A stretch of 45,417 bases of DNA from Oenococcus oeni DSM 20252 = AWRIB129 (GCF_000372485.1 NZ_AQVA01000004.1:1-45417); one strand, 5' to 3'; counted from the first letter of the stretch, positions 1-8,299 are shown. The notes: generated from the letters alone by a model not told the origin. Numbers and translations are program-made.

Positions 1-1165
1 TTGACAGTTTTCCGATTCGTTCGAGAATTAGTGTCAAAACCAGAGCAATTAGAACGTAAAGCGACCCAATAGGTGCGATTTTATTTAAACTGAAGTATTC
101 AGTTACAATTCCACCGGTAGCCGATCCTAAAGCAATCCCGAAATTAGCAAAAATGGAATTAAGCGATGAGGCTAATATCAAAGATTGCGGGTAATCGGCT
201 TCAGCAACCGTTAGAAAAAAGATTTGGATTGGTGAATTTAGCAGATACATACTAACTCCTAAAAGCATAACAACAATCATTCCAATAAAGGGAACGACTG
301 CTAGAAAAGGAAACAGTACTAGTAACAGGAATTGACCTATGTATATTTCCGGCATTTTTTTCAGACCGGAACTACTTGAAATTTTTCCGCTTAGTTGATT
401 ACTAATTAATGCCATGAGGCCATACAAAAATAATGTTAATGTTAAAAAATTTTCTTTAACAAGTAAGATATGAGAAAGAATCGGTTGCAGGTAAGTATAG
501 AAAACATAAATTCCCGCTAAATTGAACATTGGTAAAAACATGCCAATCTGAATTCTCCTGTCACCAAAAATTCGTAGTTGTTCTTTGAAGTTTTTGCTGG
601 CCTGTTGATGAATATTTTTAGGAAGAAGCAGAATCGAAAAGAATAGAATAATAATGCTGACTAAGATAATTGCATAAAAAGAATATCGCCAACCATAATT
701 TTTACTGATCCAGGTTCCAAAAGGGACTCCGAAAACCGAAGCGATGCTAAAACCGGAAAAGACCCACGAAACTAGCCAACCTCTCTTTTTAATTGGTGCA
801 ATAAAGTTGGCAAAAGCCAAAGCAACAGCGATACAGGCCCCGGAACTGGTTGCCGTTATAAGTCGAGAGACGGCCAGAATTATGTAGCTATTGGCAACGG
901 CTGTCAGCAAGTTTCCGACGATAAAAATCGATAACAAAATCAAAAGAGCCTTATAAAGACTTTTTTTACCAATTGCCAGTGTGATTAAAGGCGTGCTAAT
1001 GGCGTAGACTAAAGCGAAGCCTGTGACCAGATAACCCACCTGACTAATTCCAATTTGAAATTGCTTGGCCAAATTGTCCAGAATACCGACAATAATGTAT
1101 TCGCTGCAGCCAAGAACAAAAGCAATGGCAATTAAAACCATACTTTGCAATTTAAAAAGTCTCAT
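1..1165 (-). CDS. MFS efflux transporter (DHA1 type), C-terminus cut by window edge
   Basis: Reading the minus strand from the ATG at 1165 gives an open frame of 388 codons to the window edge, with repeated hydrophobic helices. It starts MRLFKLQSMVLIAIAFVLGC and contains SWVFSGFSIASVFGVPFGTW, a block almost identical to one in the divergent gene at 1451. This is a drug or metabolite proton antiporter of the inner membrane; the substrate cannot be told. By alignment with its 387-residue paralogue it should stop only a few residues beyond position 1. The start is chosen because it aligns with the paralogue's start; the ribosome site (AAGAG) is weak and close. A long palindrome at 1223-1253 lies in its promoter region. 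Confidence 0.85.
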   Translation of the reverse strand, partial: MRLFKLQSMVLIAIAFVLGCSEYIIVGILDNLAKQFQIGISQVGYLVTGFALVYAISTPLITLAIGKKSLYKALLILLSIFIVGNLLTAVANSYIILAVSRLITATSSGACIAVALAFANFIAPIKKRGWLVSWVFSGFSIASVFGVPFGTWISKNYGWRYSFYAIILVSIIILFFSILLLPKNIHQQASKNFKEQLRIFGDRRIQIGMFLPMFNLAGIYVFYTYLQPILSHILLVKENFLTLTLFLYGLMALISNQLSGKISSSSGLKKMPEIYIGQFLLLVLFPFLAVVPFIGMIVVMLLGVSMYLLNSPIQIFFLTVAEADYPQSLILASSLNSIFANFGIALGSATGGIVTEYFSLNKIAPIGSLYVLIALVLTLILERIGKLS

Positions 1166-1222
1166 CCCGCTCTTATCTTAACGCAGCTTTATCATGGCAC
1201 TCTCAAAAAATACTTAAAATAT

Positions 1223-1253
1223 GTTTTAGGTTACTTTAGAAGTAACGTAAAAC
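1223..1253. promoter_or_regulatory. 31-bp palindromic operator between divergent MFS genes
   Basis: The arms GTTTTA-g-GTTACTT and AAGTAAC-g-TAAAAC flank a 3-base centre (TAG). This is 13 of 14 paired positions with one G/G mismatch. The GTTACTT...AAGTAAC core resembles operators of HxlR/YodB-type regulators. On the minus strand a weak promoter (TTTACG, 17 bases, TAAAAC) fits inside it, and the symmetric sequence allows a similar one on the plus strand, so one regulator could control both pumps. No HxlR gene is seen within the window. Confidence 0.55.
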
Positions 1254-1450
1254 AGAAAAGGGGATATTTTAATCCTATAGACAATGATTTGAAATTAACG
1301 ATAGAAGTTTGATAATTATTCTATATCGAGGAATGCCAAAGGCTTCAGTCGCAATTCTATAATGATAAAAATCAAAAGCAAAATTAACTTGTTAAAACTA
1401 TTAAATAAATTAATTTCGAAATATCGAATAGAGGAGAATATTCAAAATTT

Positions 1451-2614
1451 ATGAAAAAAATTAGAATTCAATGTGCATTATTAACAGCTCTTTCTTTTCT
1501 GATGGGATTAAGCCAATTTATCATAGTAGGAATTCTAAATAACTTATCTAACAGTTTCCATACATCAATCGATCACGTTGGTGTTTTAGTTACTTTATTT
1601 GCTATTGTATATGCTATTATGACACCAATAATTAATTTATCTGTTGGTCATGCTCCTTTATATAAGGTTCTAATTATTCTCTTTTCAATTTTTGCCATTG
1701 GAAATATGTTAACAGCCGTGGCCAATAATTTTAATATCTTGTTGCTAAGTAGGTTACTCACTGCTCTAGCTTCTGGGCCTTCGATGTCTATAGCGATTAC
1801 CCTAGCCGCCGCTATTACACCGCCTCAAAAAAGATCTTGGATAGTCTCGTGGGTCTTTTCCGGTTTTAGTATCGCTTCAGTTTTTGGTGTTCCGATTGGA
1901 ACTTGGATTAGCGATAATTTGAATTGGCGTTTCTTATTTTGGATTATATTTATTTTATCAATCATTTTGATAGCAATACTATATCGTTTATTACCACATA
2001 ATTTAAGGCAAAAAAAAGGACATGGTTTTCTCAGGCAGTTAGCAATCTTTAAAAATACGCACATTATTTTAGGAATTTTAATTCCTATTTTTAATTTTTC
2101 GGCTGTTTATATTGTATATACATATTTAAAACCCTTACTCATTAATAAATTAGGTTTTTCGACAAATAACGTAATTACTATTTTATTTCTTTATGGTTTA
2201 TGCGGATTAATTAGTAATCAGATTAGCGGTCACATAAACAATAGAAAATGGACAAAAACGTTAGTTAGTTTTTTATCTGTCCAAGCAGGTAGCCTATTTA
2301 TACTATTCCTAACTAGTAATTTTAAATGGCTTTCTCTGATTGCAATATTATTTATGGCTCTTACTATGTCAGTGCAAAATTCTCCCGTTGAATTGTATTA
2401 CATGGAAATTGCAGAACAAAAATATCCACAATCACTTGTTTTAGCTTCATCTTTTGATTCTATTTTTTCTAATGTTGGTGTGGCTATCGGTTCTGCAGCT
2501 GGTGGATACACAGTTAATACTCTTGGCTTGGGATATCTTGGTCTAATAGGCGGAATTTTTAGTGTTTTGGCTATCAGCGTTCTTCTAATTCTAAATAAGG
2601 TTTATTTTCAATGA
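1451..2614 (+). CDS. MFS efflux transporter (DHA1 type), paralogue of the gene at 1-1165
   Basis: This is a 387-residue integral membrane protein with the usual 12 hydrophobic helices of the AraJ/YdhP-like drug:H+ antiporter group. It aligns without large gaps with the divergent minus-strand gene (shared FIIVGIL/YIIVGIL in helix 1, SWVFSGFSIASVFGVP in the middle, and similar helix 11-12 text). The two are therefore duplicated genes now head to head across 285 bases. Its codon use is more AT-rich than its partner's. GAGGAG at 1431-1436 is the only ribosome site and sits an unusually long 14 bases before ATG; no nearer in-frame start exists. The substrate is unknown. Confidence 0.88.
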   Translation: MKKIRIQCALLTALSFLMGLSQFIIVGILNNLSNSFHTSIDHVGVLVTLFAIVYAIMTPIINLSVGHAPLYKVLIILFSIFAIGNMLTAVANNFNILLLSRLLTALASGPSMSIAITLAAAITPPQKRSWIVSWVFSGFSIASVFGVPIGTWISDNLNWRFLFWIIFILSIILIAILYRLLPHNLRQKKGHGFLRQLAIFKNTHIILGILIPIFNFSAVYIVYTYLKPLLINKLGFSTNNVITILFLYGLCGLISNQISGHINNRKWTKTLVSFLSVQAGSLFILFLTSNFKWLSLIAILFMALTMSVQNSPVELYYMEIAEQKYPQSLVLASSFDSIFSNVGVAIGSAAGGYTVNTLGLGYLGLIGGIFSVLAISVLLILNKVYFQ

Positions 2615-2728
2615 TTTATCTGTAGTTTCTAATAATGATACAGAATTTTGAAGCTCCTCATAAGTAATTTATAATTTAAGTGTGGTTCTAGATTGCAAGC
2701 GCTATTATAATCGAAGGAGGACAAAGAT

Positions 2729-3511
2729 ATGAGTACTATTAACAAAGTAGCAATAGTTACCGGCTCAGCCGGTGGATTAGGGAAAGCGATTGCCTTACGT
2801 TTGGCTCACAATGGTTTTAGCGTAATGATCCATGATATTAATAAAGACGCTTTGACAAAAACTCTCCAAGAATTCAAGGATAAAGGATATGATAGTGACG
2901 CTTTTGTTGGCGATGTTTCAAAGAAATCAGATCAAGAAAAACTAGTTCAAACAACTGTTGAAAAGTTTGGAAGGCTGGATGTTTTTGTTAATAATGCAGG
3001 AATTGAGGCAGTTACTCCATTCATTGACATAGAGGAAGACGAACTAAAAAAATGCTTTGATATTAATGTTTTTGGAACTGTCTTTGGAACTCAAGCAGCC
3101 GCAAAGCAATTCATTAAACAACATAGCAAAGGAAAAATAATCAATGCTTGTAGTATTGCTGGCCAGGAATCTTATACAATGCTTGGAACATATTCAGCGA
3201 CCAAACATGCTGTACGCGCCTTCACGCAAGTGGCGGCTAAAGAACTGGCTAAGCATCAAATAACTGTCAATGCTTATTGTCCTGGTGTTGCCAAAACAAA
3301 AATGTGGGATCGAATTGATGAAGAAATGGTTAAGTCGGATCCTTCATTAAAACCGGGTGATGCCTTTAAAAAATACAGTTCAGAAATTGCTCTGGGACGT
3401 TATGAAAAGCCAGATGATGTTGCCAATTTGGTTGACTTTTTGGCATCAAGCAAATCTGATTATATTACCGGTCAAGCAATCCTAGTCGATGGTGGACTCG
3501 TTTATCGTTAA
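2729..3511 (+). CDS. butA: Short-chain dehydrogenase, diacetyl/acetoin reductase type
   Basis: This is a 260-residue cytosolic NAD(H)-dependent classical SDR. Visible motifs are TGSAGGLG (residues 11-18, cofactor loop), NNAG (88-91), N112, and the catalytic Ser142-Tyr155-Lys159 set. The C-terminal [11 protein letters not shown] and the [16 protein letters not shown] stretch resemble (S)-acetoin-forming diacetyl reductase / meso-2,3-butanediol dehydrogenase (ButA/BudC). That enzyme interconverts diacetyl, acetoin and 2,3-butanediol, a redox sink of heterofermentative lactic bacteria. The start has a strong GGAGG site (2717-2721) seven bases upstream. It is a single gene ending in a terminator at 3606-3635. 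Substrate assignment is by family resemblance; a different small ketone is possible. Confidence 0.8.
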   Translation: MSTINKVAIVTGSAGGLGKAIALRLAHNGFSVMIHDINKDALTKTLQEFKDKGYDSDAFVGDVSKKSDQEKLVQTTVEKFGRLDVFVNNAGIEAVTPFIDIEEDELKKCFDINVFGTVFGTQAAAKQFIKQHSKGKIINACSIAGQESYTMLGTYSATKHAVRAFTQVAAKELAKHQITVNAYCPGVAKTKMWDRIDEEMVKSDPSLKPGDAFKKYSSEIALGRYEKPDDVANLVDFLASSKSDYITGQAILVDGGLVYR

Positions 3512-3605
3512 TTGATAAATTTAAATTATATATTTTATGTATTCATTTTTATAGTTTGCCTATATATAATAATTGAAATATTGTGAGTGAACTTCTCTCC
3601 AAATT

Positions 3606-3635
3606 AAAAACCATCTCTTAATTTAGATGGTTTTT
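3606..3635. terminator. Bidirectional rho-independent terminator
   Basis: Eleven-base perfect arms, AAAAACCATCT (3606-3616) and AGATGGTTTTT (3625-3635), flank an 8-base loop. A- and T-rich ends serve both strands. It sits between the acetoin reductase (+) and the convergent SDR (-). Confidence 0.85.
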
Positions 3636-3740
3636 ACTTTTTAAATGTTTCTGCTTGGGCAGTTCTGTTAGCACAGGATTTTTTTTATCTCACTTTAAGC
3701 AAGTTTTATCAAAACTGATTAACAATTAAAACTCAGGTAG

Positions 3741-4499
3741 TTAACGAGTTGTGTAGCCACCATTAGCAAAAATGGTTTGACCATTAATCCACCAACCATC
3801 AGTCGTCAAAAACTTAATGATTGGAGCAATGTCTTCAATCTTCGTCAATTGGTTGCCCATAGCCTGTGACTTGTGAAAGGCAGTTGATTCTTTGGTTTCC
3901 TGACCATAGAAGAATGAAGTATCCATTGGGCCTGGAGCAATTGCATTAACGGAGATTTGTTGTTTCATTAATTCTTTAGAAGCTGCTCTGGTGTAATGCT
4001 CAACGGGAGCCTTGTTACCAGCATAAGTTGAATAAAAGCCGGTATAGGCAGCTAATAATGACGTAGCAATGGTAATAATATGTCCATTAGGATTCATATG
4101 CTTGGCGGCCTGTTTGATAAAGAAATAAGCTACTTTATTATTAATTGTATCCATAGCATCAAACTCTGCTTCACTGGTTTCGACAATAGGTTTCTTCAAG
4201 ACCTTTCCTACCGTATTAATGGCGATATCGACTTTACCAAATTCTTTTTCTGCAAAATCAAAAAGTTTGGCAACTTCTTCTTCATTAGATAAATCACTTT
4301 GATAAAGAGCTACTTTAGCACCTTGATCTTCCAGTTCATCCTTCAATTTATTGGCTGTATCTGAATCCTTTGCTTGATGATAGTGCAATACCAAGTTCAC
4401 TGATTCTAGGGCAAATGTTTTGGCTGTTAAGGCACCAAGATTTTTAATGCCTCCAGCAATAACAATCACTTTATTTTTTAAATCATGGTATTTAGTCAT
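3741..4499 (-). CDS. SDR-family oxidoreductase, MerR-controlled
   Basis: This is a 252-residue short-chain dehydrogenase. The frame is open further upstream, but the ATG at 4499 is chosen because AAAGGAG lies about seven bases before it and the SDR fold begins there (KVIVIAGGIKNLG). The cofactor loop is GGIKNLG rather than TGxxxGIG, and INTVG replaces NNAG. Catalytic residues are Tyr-Ala-Gly-Asn-Lys in YSTYAGNKAP. The C-terminus WINGQTIFANGGY is the normal SDR end. The substrate is unknown; the nearest annotations would be 3-oxoacyl-ACP reductase-like. It is transcribed away from a merR gene across an interval with two MerR-type operators, so it is probably induced by the same signal. Confidence 0.85.
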   Translation of the reverse strand: MTKYHDLKNKVIVIAGGIKNLGALTAKTFALESVNLVLHYHQAKDSDTANKLKDELEDQGAKVALYQSDLSNEEEVAKLFDFAEKEFGKVDIAINTVGKVLKKPIVETSEAEFDAMDTINNKVAYFFIKQAAKHMNPNGHIITIATSLLAAYTGFYSTYAGNKAPVEHYTRAASKELMKQQISVNAIAPGPMDTSFFYGQETKESTAFHKSQAMGNQLTKIEDIAPIIKFLTTDGWWINGQTIFANGGYTTR

Positions 4500-4530
4500 T
4501 TGCTTTTGTCTCCTTTCAAAAGATGAATAT

Positions 4531-4561
4531 AGCCTATAACTTCGAGCTGACTGTAATGCAA
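4531..4561 (-). promoter_or_regulatory. Promoter with MerR-type operator for the SDR gene
   Basis: On the minus strand TTGCAT (revcomp of 4556-4561) is followed by a 19-base spacer carrying the imperfect dyad TTACAGTCAGCTCGAAG, then TAGGCT (4531-4536). A 17-base reading to TATAGG is also possible. The predicted start lies about 25 bases before the SDR ATG. The spacer matches the operator at 4590-4608 in sequence. Confidence 0.55.
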
Positions 4562-4583
4562 GCGTAAATTGTTTCCTTTTTAT

Positions 4584-4614
4584 TTGACTTCGAGTTAACT
4601 GTAAGCTATATGCT
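4584..4614 (+). promoter_or_regulatory. Promoter with 19-bp spacer and MerR-type dyad
   Basis: TTGACT (4584-4589), a 19-base spacer with the dyad CTTCGAGTTAACTGTAAG, then TATGCT (4609-4614). A 19-base spacer with a central dyad is the hallmark of MerR-activated promoters. It points toward the merR gene and would give a leader of about 165 bases. Confidence 0.6.
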
Positions 4615-4786
4615 AAAGTAATCCTGAAAGAAAATAGTTTATAACGTCTCAACATTCAAGGGACTATGTTATCTTGAAGGGCATCACACTACTTATAAAA
4701 AAGTAATCATCGTATAACTTAAATAAGACAAGTTCGTATATTCAGACAATAATGATCATTTAACCATTAGAAAGTAGGCTAAAGAG

Positions 4787-5158
4787 ATGAAAACAATGCA
4801 AACCCCTACAAACTTTACTATTGGCCAAGTAGCACAAATAAAAACTATTAGTACCTATACATTAAGATACTATGATGACCAGGGACTTTTACCCAAAGTT
4901 TTTCGTGATAAAAACGGTAATCGTATATTTACTAATGAAGAACTAAAGTGGCTAGACATGATTAAATGTTTAAAAAATACAGGCATGTCTTTAGAAAAAA
5001 TTAAAACATTTGTTGATGATACCTATCAGGGATCAAGAACCTTGCAGGCGAGAATTCTACTATTAAATACACAAGCCAAAAAAATCAAAGACAATATTGA
5101 AGAACAGCAAACCTATCTCAATAAAATTAATCAAAAAATCAAGACCCTAAAAAATTAG
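4787..5158 (+). CDS. MerR-family transcriptional regulator
   Basis: This 123-residue regulator has an N-terminal winged helix-turn-helix (TIGQVAQIKTISTYTLRYYDDQGLLPKV, residues about 11-38), the second wing (DKNGNRIFTNEELKWLDMI) and a C-terminal coiled coil rich in Lys/Gln for dimerisation. No effector cysteines are present, so it is of the small-molecule or stress-sensing AdhR-like type rather than a metal sensor. Two starts are possible: ATG 4787 (AGTAGG eight bases upstream) or ATG 4796 (AAAGAG nine bases upstream). It is divergent to the SDR gene and probably controls it through the paired operators. Confidence 0.88.
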   Translation: MKTMQTPTNFTIGQVAQIKTISTYTLRYYDDQGLLPKVFRDKNGNRIFTNEELKWLDMIKCLKNTGMSLEKIKTFVDDTYQGSRTLQARILLLNTQAKKIKDNIEEQQTYLNKINQKIKTLKN

Positions 5159-5300
5159 AATCCAACCAATTCGTGAAAAACCTGAAACCTTCAAATTTGT
5201 CCAAAGCATCCAATCTCATAGGCTGGATGTTTGAATCTCTCCTTTTATATAGATGATTTGTGTTGGTATTTTATTATAGTAGCGTATTATTTTGAACTCA

Positions 5301-5335
5301 AAAAAATCTTCTCAATAAATCTGAAAAGATTTTTT
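5301..5335. terminator. Probable bidirectional terminator
   Basis: AAAAAATCTT (5301-5310) and AAGATTTTTT (5326-5335) are perfect arms around a 15-base loop, between the convergent merR and acetyltransferase genes. The stem is AT-rich and therefore weak. The rest of the 5159-5426 spacer holds only a short CATCCA/TGGATG hairpin (5207-5229). Confidence 0.5.
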
Positions 5336-5426
5336 ACTTGTAATTAGCATAATTATCCGCATTGAGTATGAGTTGAACCAATGCCAGAAACACTTTATTT
5401 ATGAATTAACGATTTTCTTATGCTCG

Positions 5427-5960
5427 TTAATTGTCTAGGTGATGGTTGTAACGCTCAATAACCTCTTGTGAGGCCTGGATAAGTTGATCACGTTGAGGCA
5501 TTGGATTGTGAAAAACCAAATCAAAATGAGGATCTCGAGCCTTAATTTTATTAACGCCATACGCTATACTATCGGATGGCACGTCCTTAGTAATAATCGC
5601 ACCAGCACCAATGACACTATTAGCACCAATAATGATTGGTCCAAGAATTTTGGCCCCATCTGCAACGATTACATTTGGCCCTAAGACTGGGCTCCCTAAA
5701 TTTTTCCACTGATTGGTTAGCCGGTTAAATTTTTGATTAGAACCAATTGTCACGTTTTGGGAAATAACCACTCCGCTGCAGATTTTTGCGGCAATAATGA
5801 TACTGCCGCGTCCATGATGGGCGAATTGAACACTTGGGTCAATTTCAATACAATTAACTTCGCAGCTGTATTGATGTTCTAGTTCAATTGCAGCACGGTC
5901 TTTGGCTTCTTGGTCAGTGGAAAAGCAATTTTGTTGTATTAGTTCATTAAATGTTGTCAT
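5427..5960 (-). CDS. Hexapeptide-repeat acetyltransferase, serine acetyltransferase-like
   Basis: This 177-residue protein has left-handed beta-helix hexapeptide repeats through the middle (residues about 48-135: SGVVISQNVTIG, LGPNVIVADGAKILGPIIIG, ANSVIGAGAIITKDVP). The motifs FAHHGRGS and SVIGAGAIITKDVP are like those of CysE-type O-acetyltransferases, but the N-terminal domain of CysE is mostly missing. It would transfer an acetyl group from acetyl-CoA to a small hydroxyl or amino acceptor in the cytosol. AAAGGA lies about nine bases before ATG. It follows the MDR reductase by 21 bases and is the second gene of that MarR-controlled operon. Confidence 0.75.
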   Translation of the reverse strand: MTTFNELIQQNCFSTDQEAKDRAAIELEHQYSCEVNCIEIDPSVQFAHHGRGSIIIAAKICSGVVISQNVTIGSNQKFNRLTNQWKNLGSPVLGPNVIVADGAKILGPIIIGANSVIGAGAIITKDVPSDSIAYGVNKIKARDPHFDLVFHNPMPQRDQLIQASQEVIERYNHHLDN

Positions 5961-5981
5961 ATGATTAAATCCTTTCGATAA

Positions 5982-6884
5982 TTAATTTAAGTTCACCAGG
6001 ACACGACCACGGCTGTGATGATCCTTGGCATAATGCTGAGCTTTTTTAGTTTCAGCAAAGGAAAATATTCGGCCAATAGGTAACCAAAGCTTGTGGCTGG
6101 CGACAGTTTTTATTAAATGGCAATAAATCTGATGGTTAAAGTCCTCATGAACAAAGGTGAACGGAACGTTCAAATTGCTGGTTTGTAGAGCAATTGATGC
6201 AATGCTGGCCCTTGGTACTGCAGCTATTAGTTGTTGTAATAGTGGTTCGGACCCTGCAATATCAATAATTAGTGTACGCCCATGGAATAATTGAAGGTGC
6301 TCTATTGAGTAAACAGGATAACCTGGTAGTGATTGGTTAAAGTACGCTTGACTATCAGGGCTGACTATTGGTGTTAACCCAGGATATGTCGAGCCTAGTA
6401 ATTGACAAAGGATAAGACCAATGACTGAATTTGCGCCTGTAATGACCAGATGATCGCTAGGGTTTTGTTTAATAAATTCAGTTAATGCCAAGGCTACACC
6501 GGGTCCGGCTGTCAATGTGGCGGCTTCTGCATTGCTAACATTTATGGGCAAGGGGAATAGCCAGTCCGAATTCGTATTGAGAATAAATTCTTGGTAAGAC
6601 CCTTTTGGGTGCATGACTAGCACCCGTTGGTGAAGTAGTTTTTGATCCCGATTATGACCAACTTCTATCACAGTTCCAACACCACCAATGCCAATAACGC
6701 GTGGCAATTGAAGGGCTTGTTCTGCAGTAGCGTTCGGATCAGTTTCTTTGTGCCAATCACTAGGAACTACGGGCAAAGTTTCCATGGCAATTAAAACACC
6801 ATTGTCAGTTAATGCCGGTCGTGGTTCGTTGCGGATAATTAAGCCGTCAATGCCTGTGAAATTAGTTTGAACAATCGATTGCAT
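5982..6884 (-). CDS. MDR-family zinc-free alcohol dehydrogenase / quinone oxidoreductase-like
   Basis: This is a 300-residue medium-chain dehydrogenase/reductase. The start at 6884 is chosen over an upstream in-frame ATG because AAAGGA sits eight bases before it and MQSIVQTNFTGIDGLIIRNE is the normal MDR beginning. The GroES-like half carries PSDWH and RVIGIGGVGTVIEVG. The Rossmann half has VITGANSVIGLILCQLLG. No structural or catalytic zinc ligand set is visible, so it is of the quinone-reductase/enoyl-reductase type. It leads a two-gene operon with the acetyltransferase. Its promoter overlaps a copy of the MarR operator, so derepression by a phenolic or similar ligand is likely. Confidence 0.8.
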   Translation of the reverse strand: MQSIVQTNFTGIDGLIIRNEPRPALTDNGVLIAMETLPVVPSDWHKETDPNATAEQALQLPRVIGIGGVGTVIEVGHNRDQKLLHQRVLVMHPKGSYQEFILNTNSDWLFPLPINVSNAEAATLTAGPGVALALTEFIKQNPSDHLVITGANSVIGLILCQLLGSTYPGLTPIVSPDSQAYFNQSLPGYPVYSIEHLQLFHGRTLIIDIAGSEPLLQQLIAAVPRASIASIALQTSNLNVPFTFVHEDFNHQIYCHLIKTVASHKLWLPIGRIFSFAETKKAQHYAKDHHSRGRVLVNLN

Positions 6885-6912
6885 ATGTATTTCCTTTAAA
6901 TAATGTTGTAAT

Positions 6913-6950
6913 GGAAACAATCATAGCATATATTGTTTCTTTGTCAACAA
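6913..6950 (-). promoter_or_regulatory. Extended -10 promoter overlapped by MarR operator
   Basis: On the minus strand: TTGACA (revcomp of 6943-6948), 16 bases, then TGC-TATGAT, an extended -10. The segment ATTGTTTCTTTGTCAACAA (6932-6950) closely matches the palindrome in front of marR (7472-7501). A further half-site GGAAACAAT lies at 6913-6921. The operator covers the -35 element and spacer, so binding would repress the reductase operon. Confidence 0.7.
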
Positions 6951-6985
6951 AAACAGTAATAAAATAACCATCAACTAAATGACAG

Positions 6986-7438
6986 TTATTTTTTTATGGT
7001 TATTTTTTGATCTAAAAATGCATTGTACTGGTGTAAGAATGCTAGGGTAGTAGCTACTGCGTCTGGGCTGTCTCTAAAAATGGGTTCATCGCGTTGCATA
7101 AAATAGTTAGTAAACTTTTTGTGTATCTCAAAAACCTCTTGACCCTGAGCGGTTAACTTGAAATAAACTTCTTTTTGATTATCGGGTTTTTGATAACGAA
7201 CAATCAAGCCTCGACTGATCAATCGTTTAGTAATTTTACTGACAGCCCCTCGCGTAACGTAGAGTGCACTGGCAATTGCAGTCACATTTGTTTCTGAGTG
7301 TTCACCGATAAATTCGATAGTATGGACTTCGGCGGGCTTGTAACCTTTCAATGCAATCTTTAACTGATCACGGCTTAAAAAAGATAATTTATCTATTAAT
7401 TGACTGAGCTCAGCCATAAATTGAACTTGGACGTCCAT
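6986..7438 (-). CDS. MarR-family transcriptional regulator
   Basis: This 150-residue winged-helix repressor starts at ATG 7438, with GGGAGA seven bases upstream; the longer open frame to 7510 would run through the operator. The recognition helix region NVTAIASALYVTRGAVSKITKRLISRGLIVRYQ and the wing KEVYFKLTAQGQEVFEIHKKF are typical. It lies upstream of and in the same direction as the reductase-acetyltransferase pair, with its own palindromic operator. It therefore most likely represses itself and the two enzymes. The ligand is unknown. Confidence 0.88.
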   Translation of the reverse strand: MDVQVQFMAELSQLIDKLSFLSRDQLKIALKGYKPAEVHTIEFIGEHSETNVTAIASALYVTRGAVSKITKRLISRGLIVRYQKPDNQKEVYFKLTAQGQEVFEIHKKFTNYFMQRDEPIFRDSPDAVATTLAFLHQYNAFLDQKITIKK

Positions 7439-7471
7439 TGCGATTCTCCCATCAAATAGATTAATCGTAGC

Positions 7472-7501
7472 AAAATATTGTTTCCCTTTCAACAATATTT
7501 T
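7472..7501. promoter_or_regulatory. MarR autoregulatory operator (inverted repeat)
   Basis: Perfect 11-base arms, AAAATATTGTT (7472-7482) and AACAATATTTT (7491-7501), flank an 8-base centre. It lies 34 bases upstream of the marR start. The sequence is repeated in degenerate form in the reductase promoter (6932-6950). Confidence 0.7.
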
Positions 7502-7639
7502 ATATTTCATTAAATAAGATTTATAGCGAGATCCAAGGCCTATCTGAAAGCAGCAGGTTTTTTATAAGTTACTACTTCAAACCTGAACTATTAAGAAATA
7601 TTATTTTATCCCACAAAACTTGAACAATAGAAAATGCTA

Positions 7640-7780
7640 TTAGACAGATATTTGATCAAAAAACTCTCCGCTACTTCCACTACCAAAATAAAACATATAC
7701 AATTTCCTTACTAAAAAAGTACCCCTAAATATAAATACATCTTGAGAATGATCAAAAGTCTGTAAAAAAGATGAAACCAT
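7640..7780 (-). CDS. Possible small ORF, 46 residues
   Basis: ATG at 7780 is preceded by AGGAGA at eight bases. The 46-codon frame reads MVSSFLQTFDHSQDVFIFRG and ends ...GEFFDQISV. It is rich in Phe and Ser, has no clear signal peptide and resembles no family I know. It lies 94 bases downstream of another small ORF with a good ribosome site on the same strand. It is listed because of the ribosome site; chance cannot be excluded. Confidence 0.3.
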   Translation of the reverse strand: MVSSFLQTFDHSQDVFIFRGTFLVRKLYMFYFGSGSSGEFFDQISV

Positions 7781-7874
7781 ATTTAAAAGTCTCCTAATCA
7801 GAAAATAAAAAGTTCTATGATAGGTCTTTACTTCTTTACATTTATGATACGTAAATTTGTTAAAGATGGATATA

Positions 7875-8021
7875 TCATTGGTTTTCGCTTTCTCTTCTAT
7901 TCCAAAACCTTATTCTGCAGATTTTTTTGTATTCTTGAATTATTTTTTTAGCCCTGTTTCTTGTTTTTATGCTTGGACTTTTAAGTCTTCTGTAGGCACT
8001 TGATAGATCATTTTTTTCCAT
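7875..8021 (-). CDS. Possible small basic protein, 48 residues
   Basis: The complete Shine-Dalgarno AAAGGAG (minus strand, 8028-8034) lies six bases before ATG 8021. The 48-residue product starts MEKNDLSSAYRRLKSPSIKT and is strongly basic, with many Arg/Lys, ending NRRESENQ. No family is recognised; the helical basic character would suit nucleic-acid binding or a remnant of a larger gene. A 17-base palindrome, ATTACTTTAAAAGTAAT (8035-8051), lies directly upstream and could be an operator. The wider spacer 7511-8384 shows nothing else convincing. Confidence 0.4.
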   Translation of the reverse strand: MEKNDLSSAYRRLKSPSIKTRNRAKKIIQEYKKICRIRFWNRRESENQ

Positions 8022-8299
8022 TTCCATCTCCTTTATTACTTTAAAAGTAATTATTACTATTTAATTATTAAAACATTGTTCTTCGGAAATTTCAATAATC
8101 CTGTTTCTTCAATACGGATTAATTAGCTAAGTTGTAGGAGAAGCGATTTTAAACGGTATCTGGTTAGAGGTAATGACAGATAAAAAAATCCATAAAGACC
8201 TTGAAAAAAATGAAGGCTAAGGATTTGTCACGAAAGTAATAAATTATAAGATCGTTAAGGTATATCTATCAGACTTATCTGGCAGATCTATAAACATTC

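Noticed and set aside
8100-8222. Fragment VVGEAILNGIWLEVMTDKKI on the plus strand
   Set aside because: Short open stretch bounded by stops with no start signal; could be a relic but nothing supports a family.
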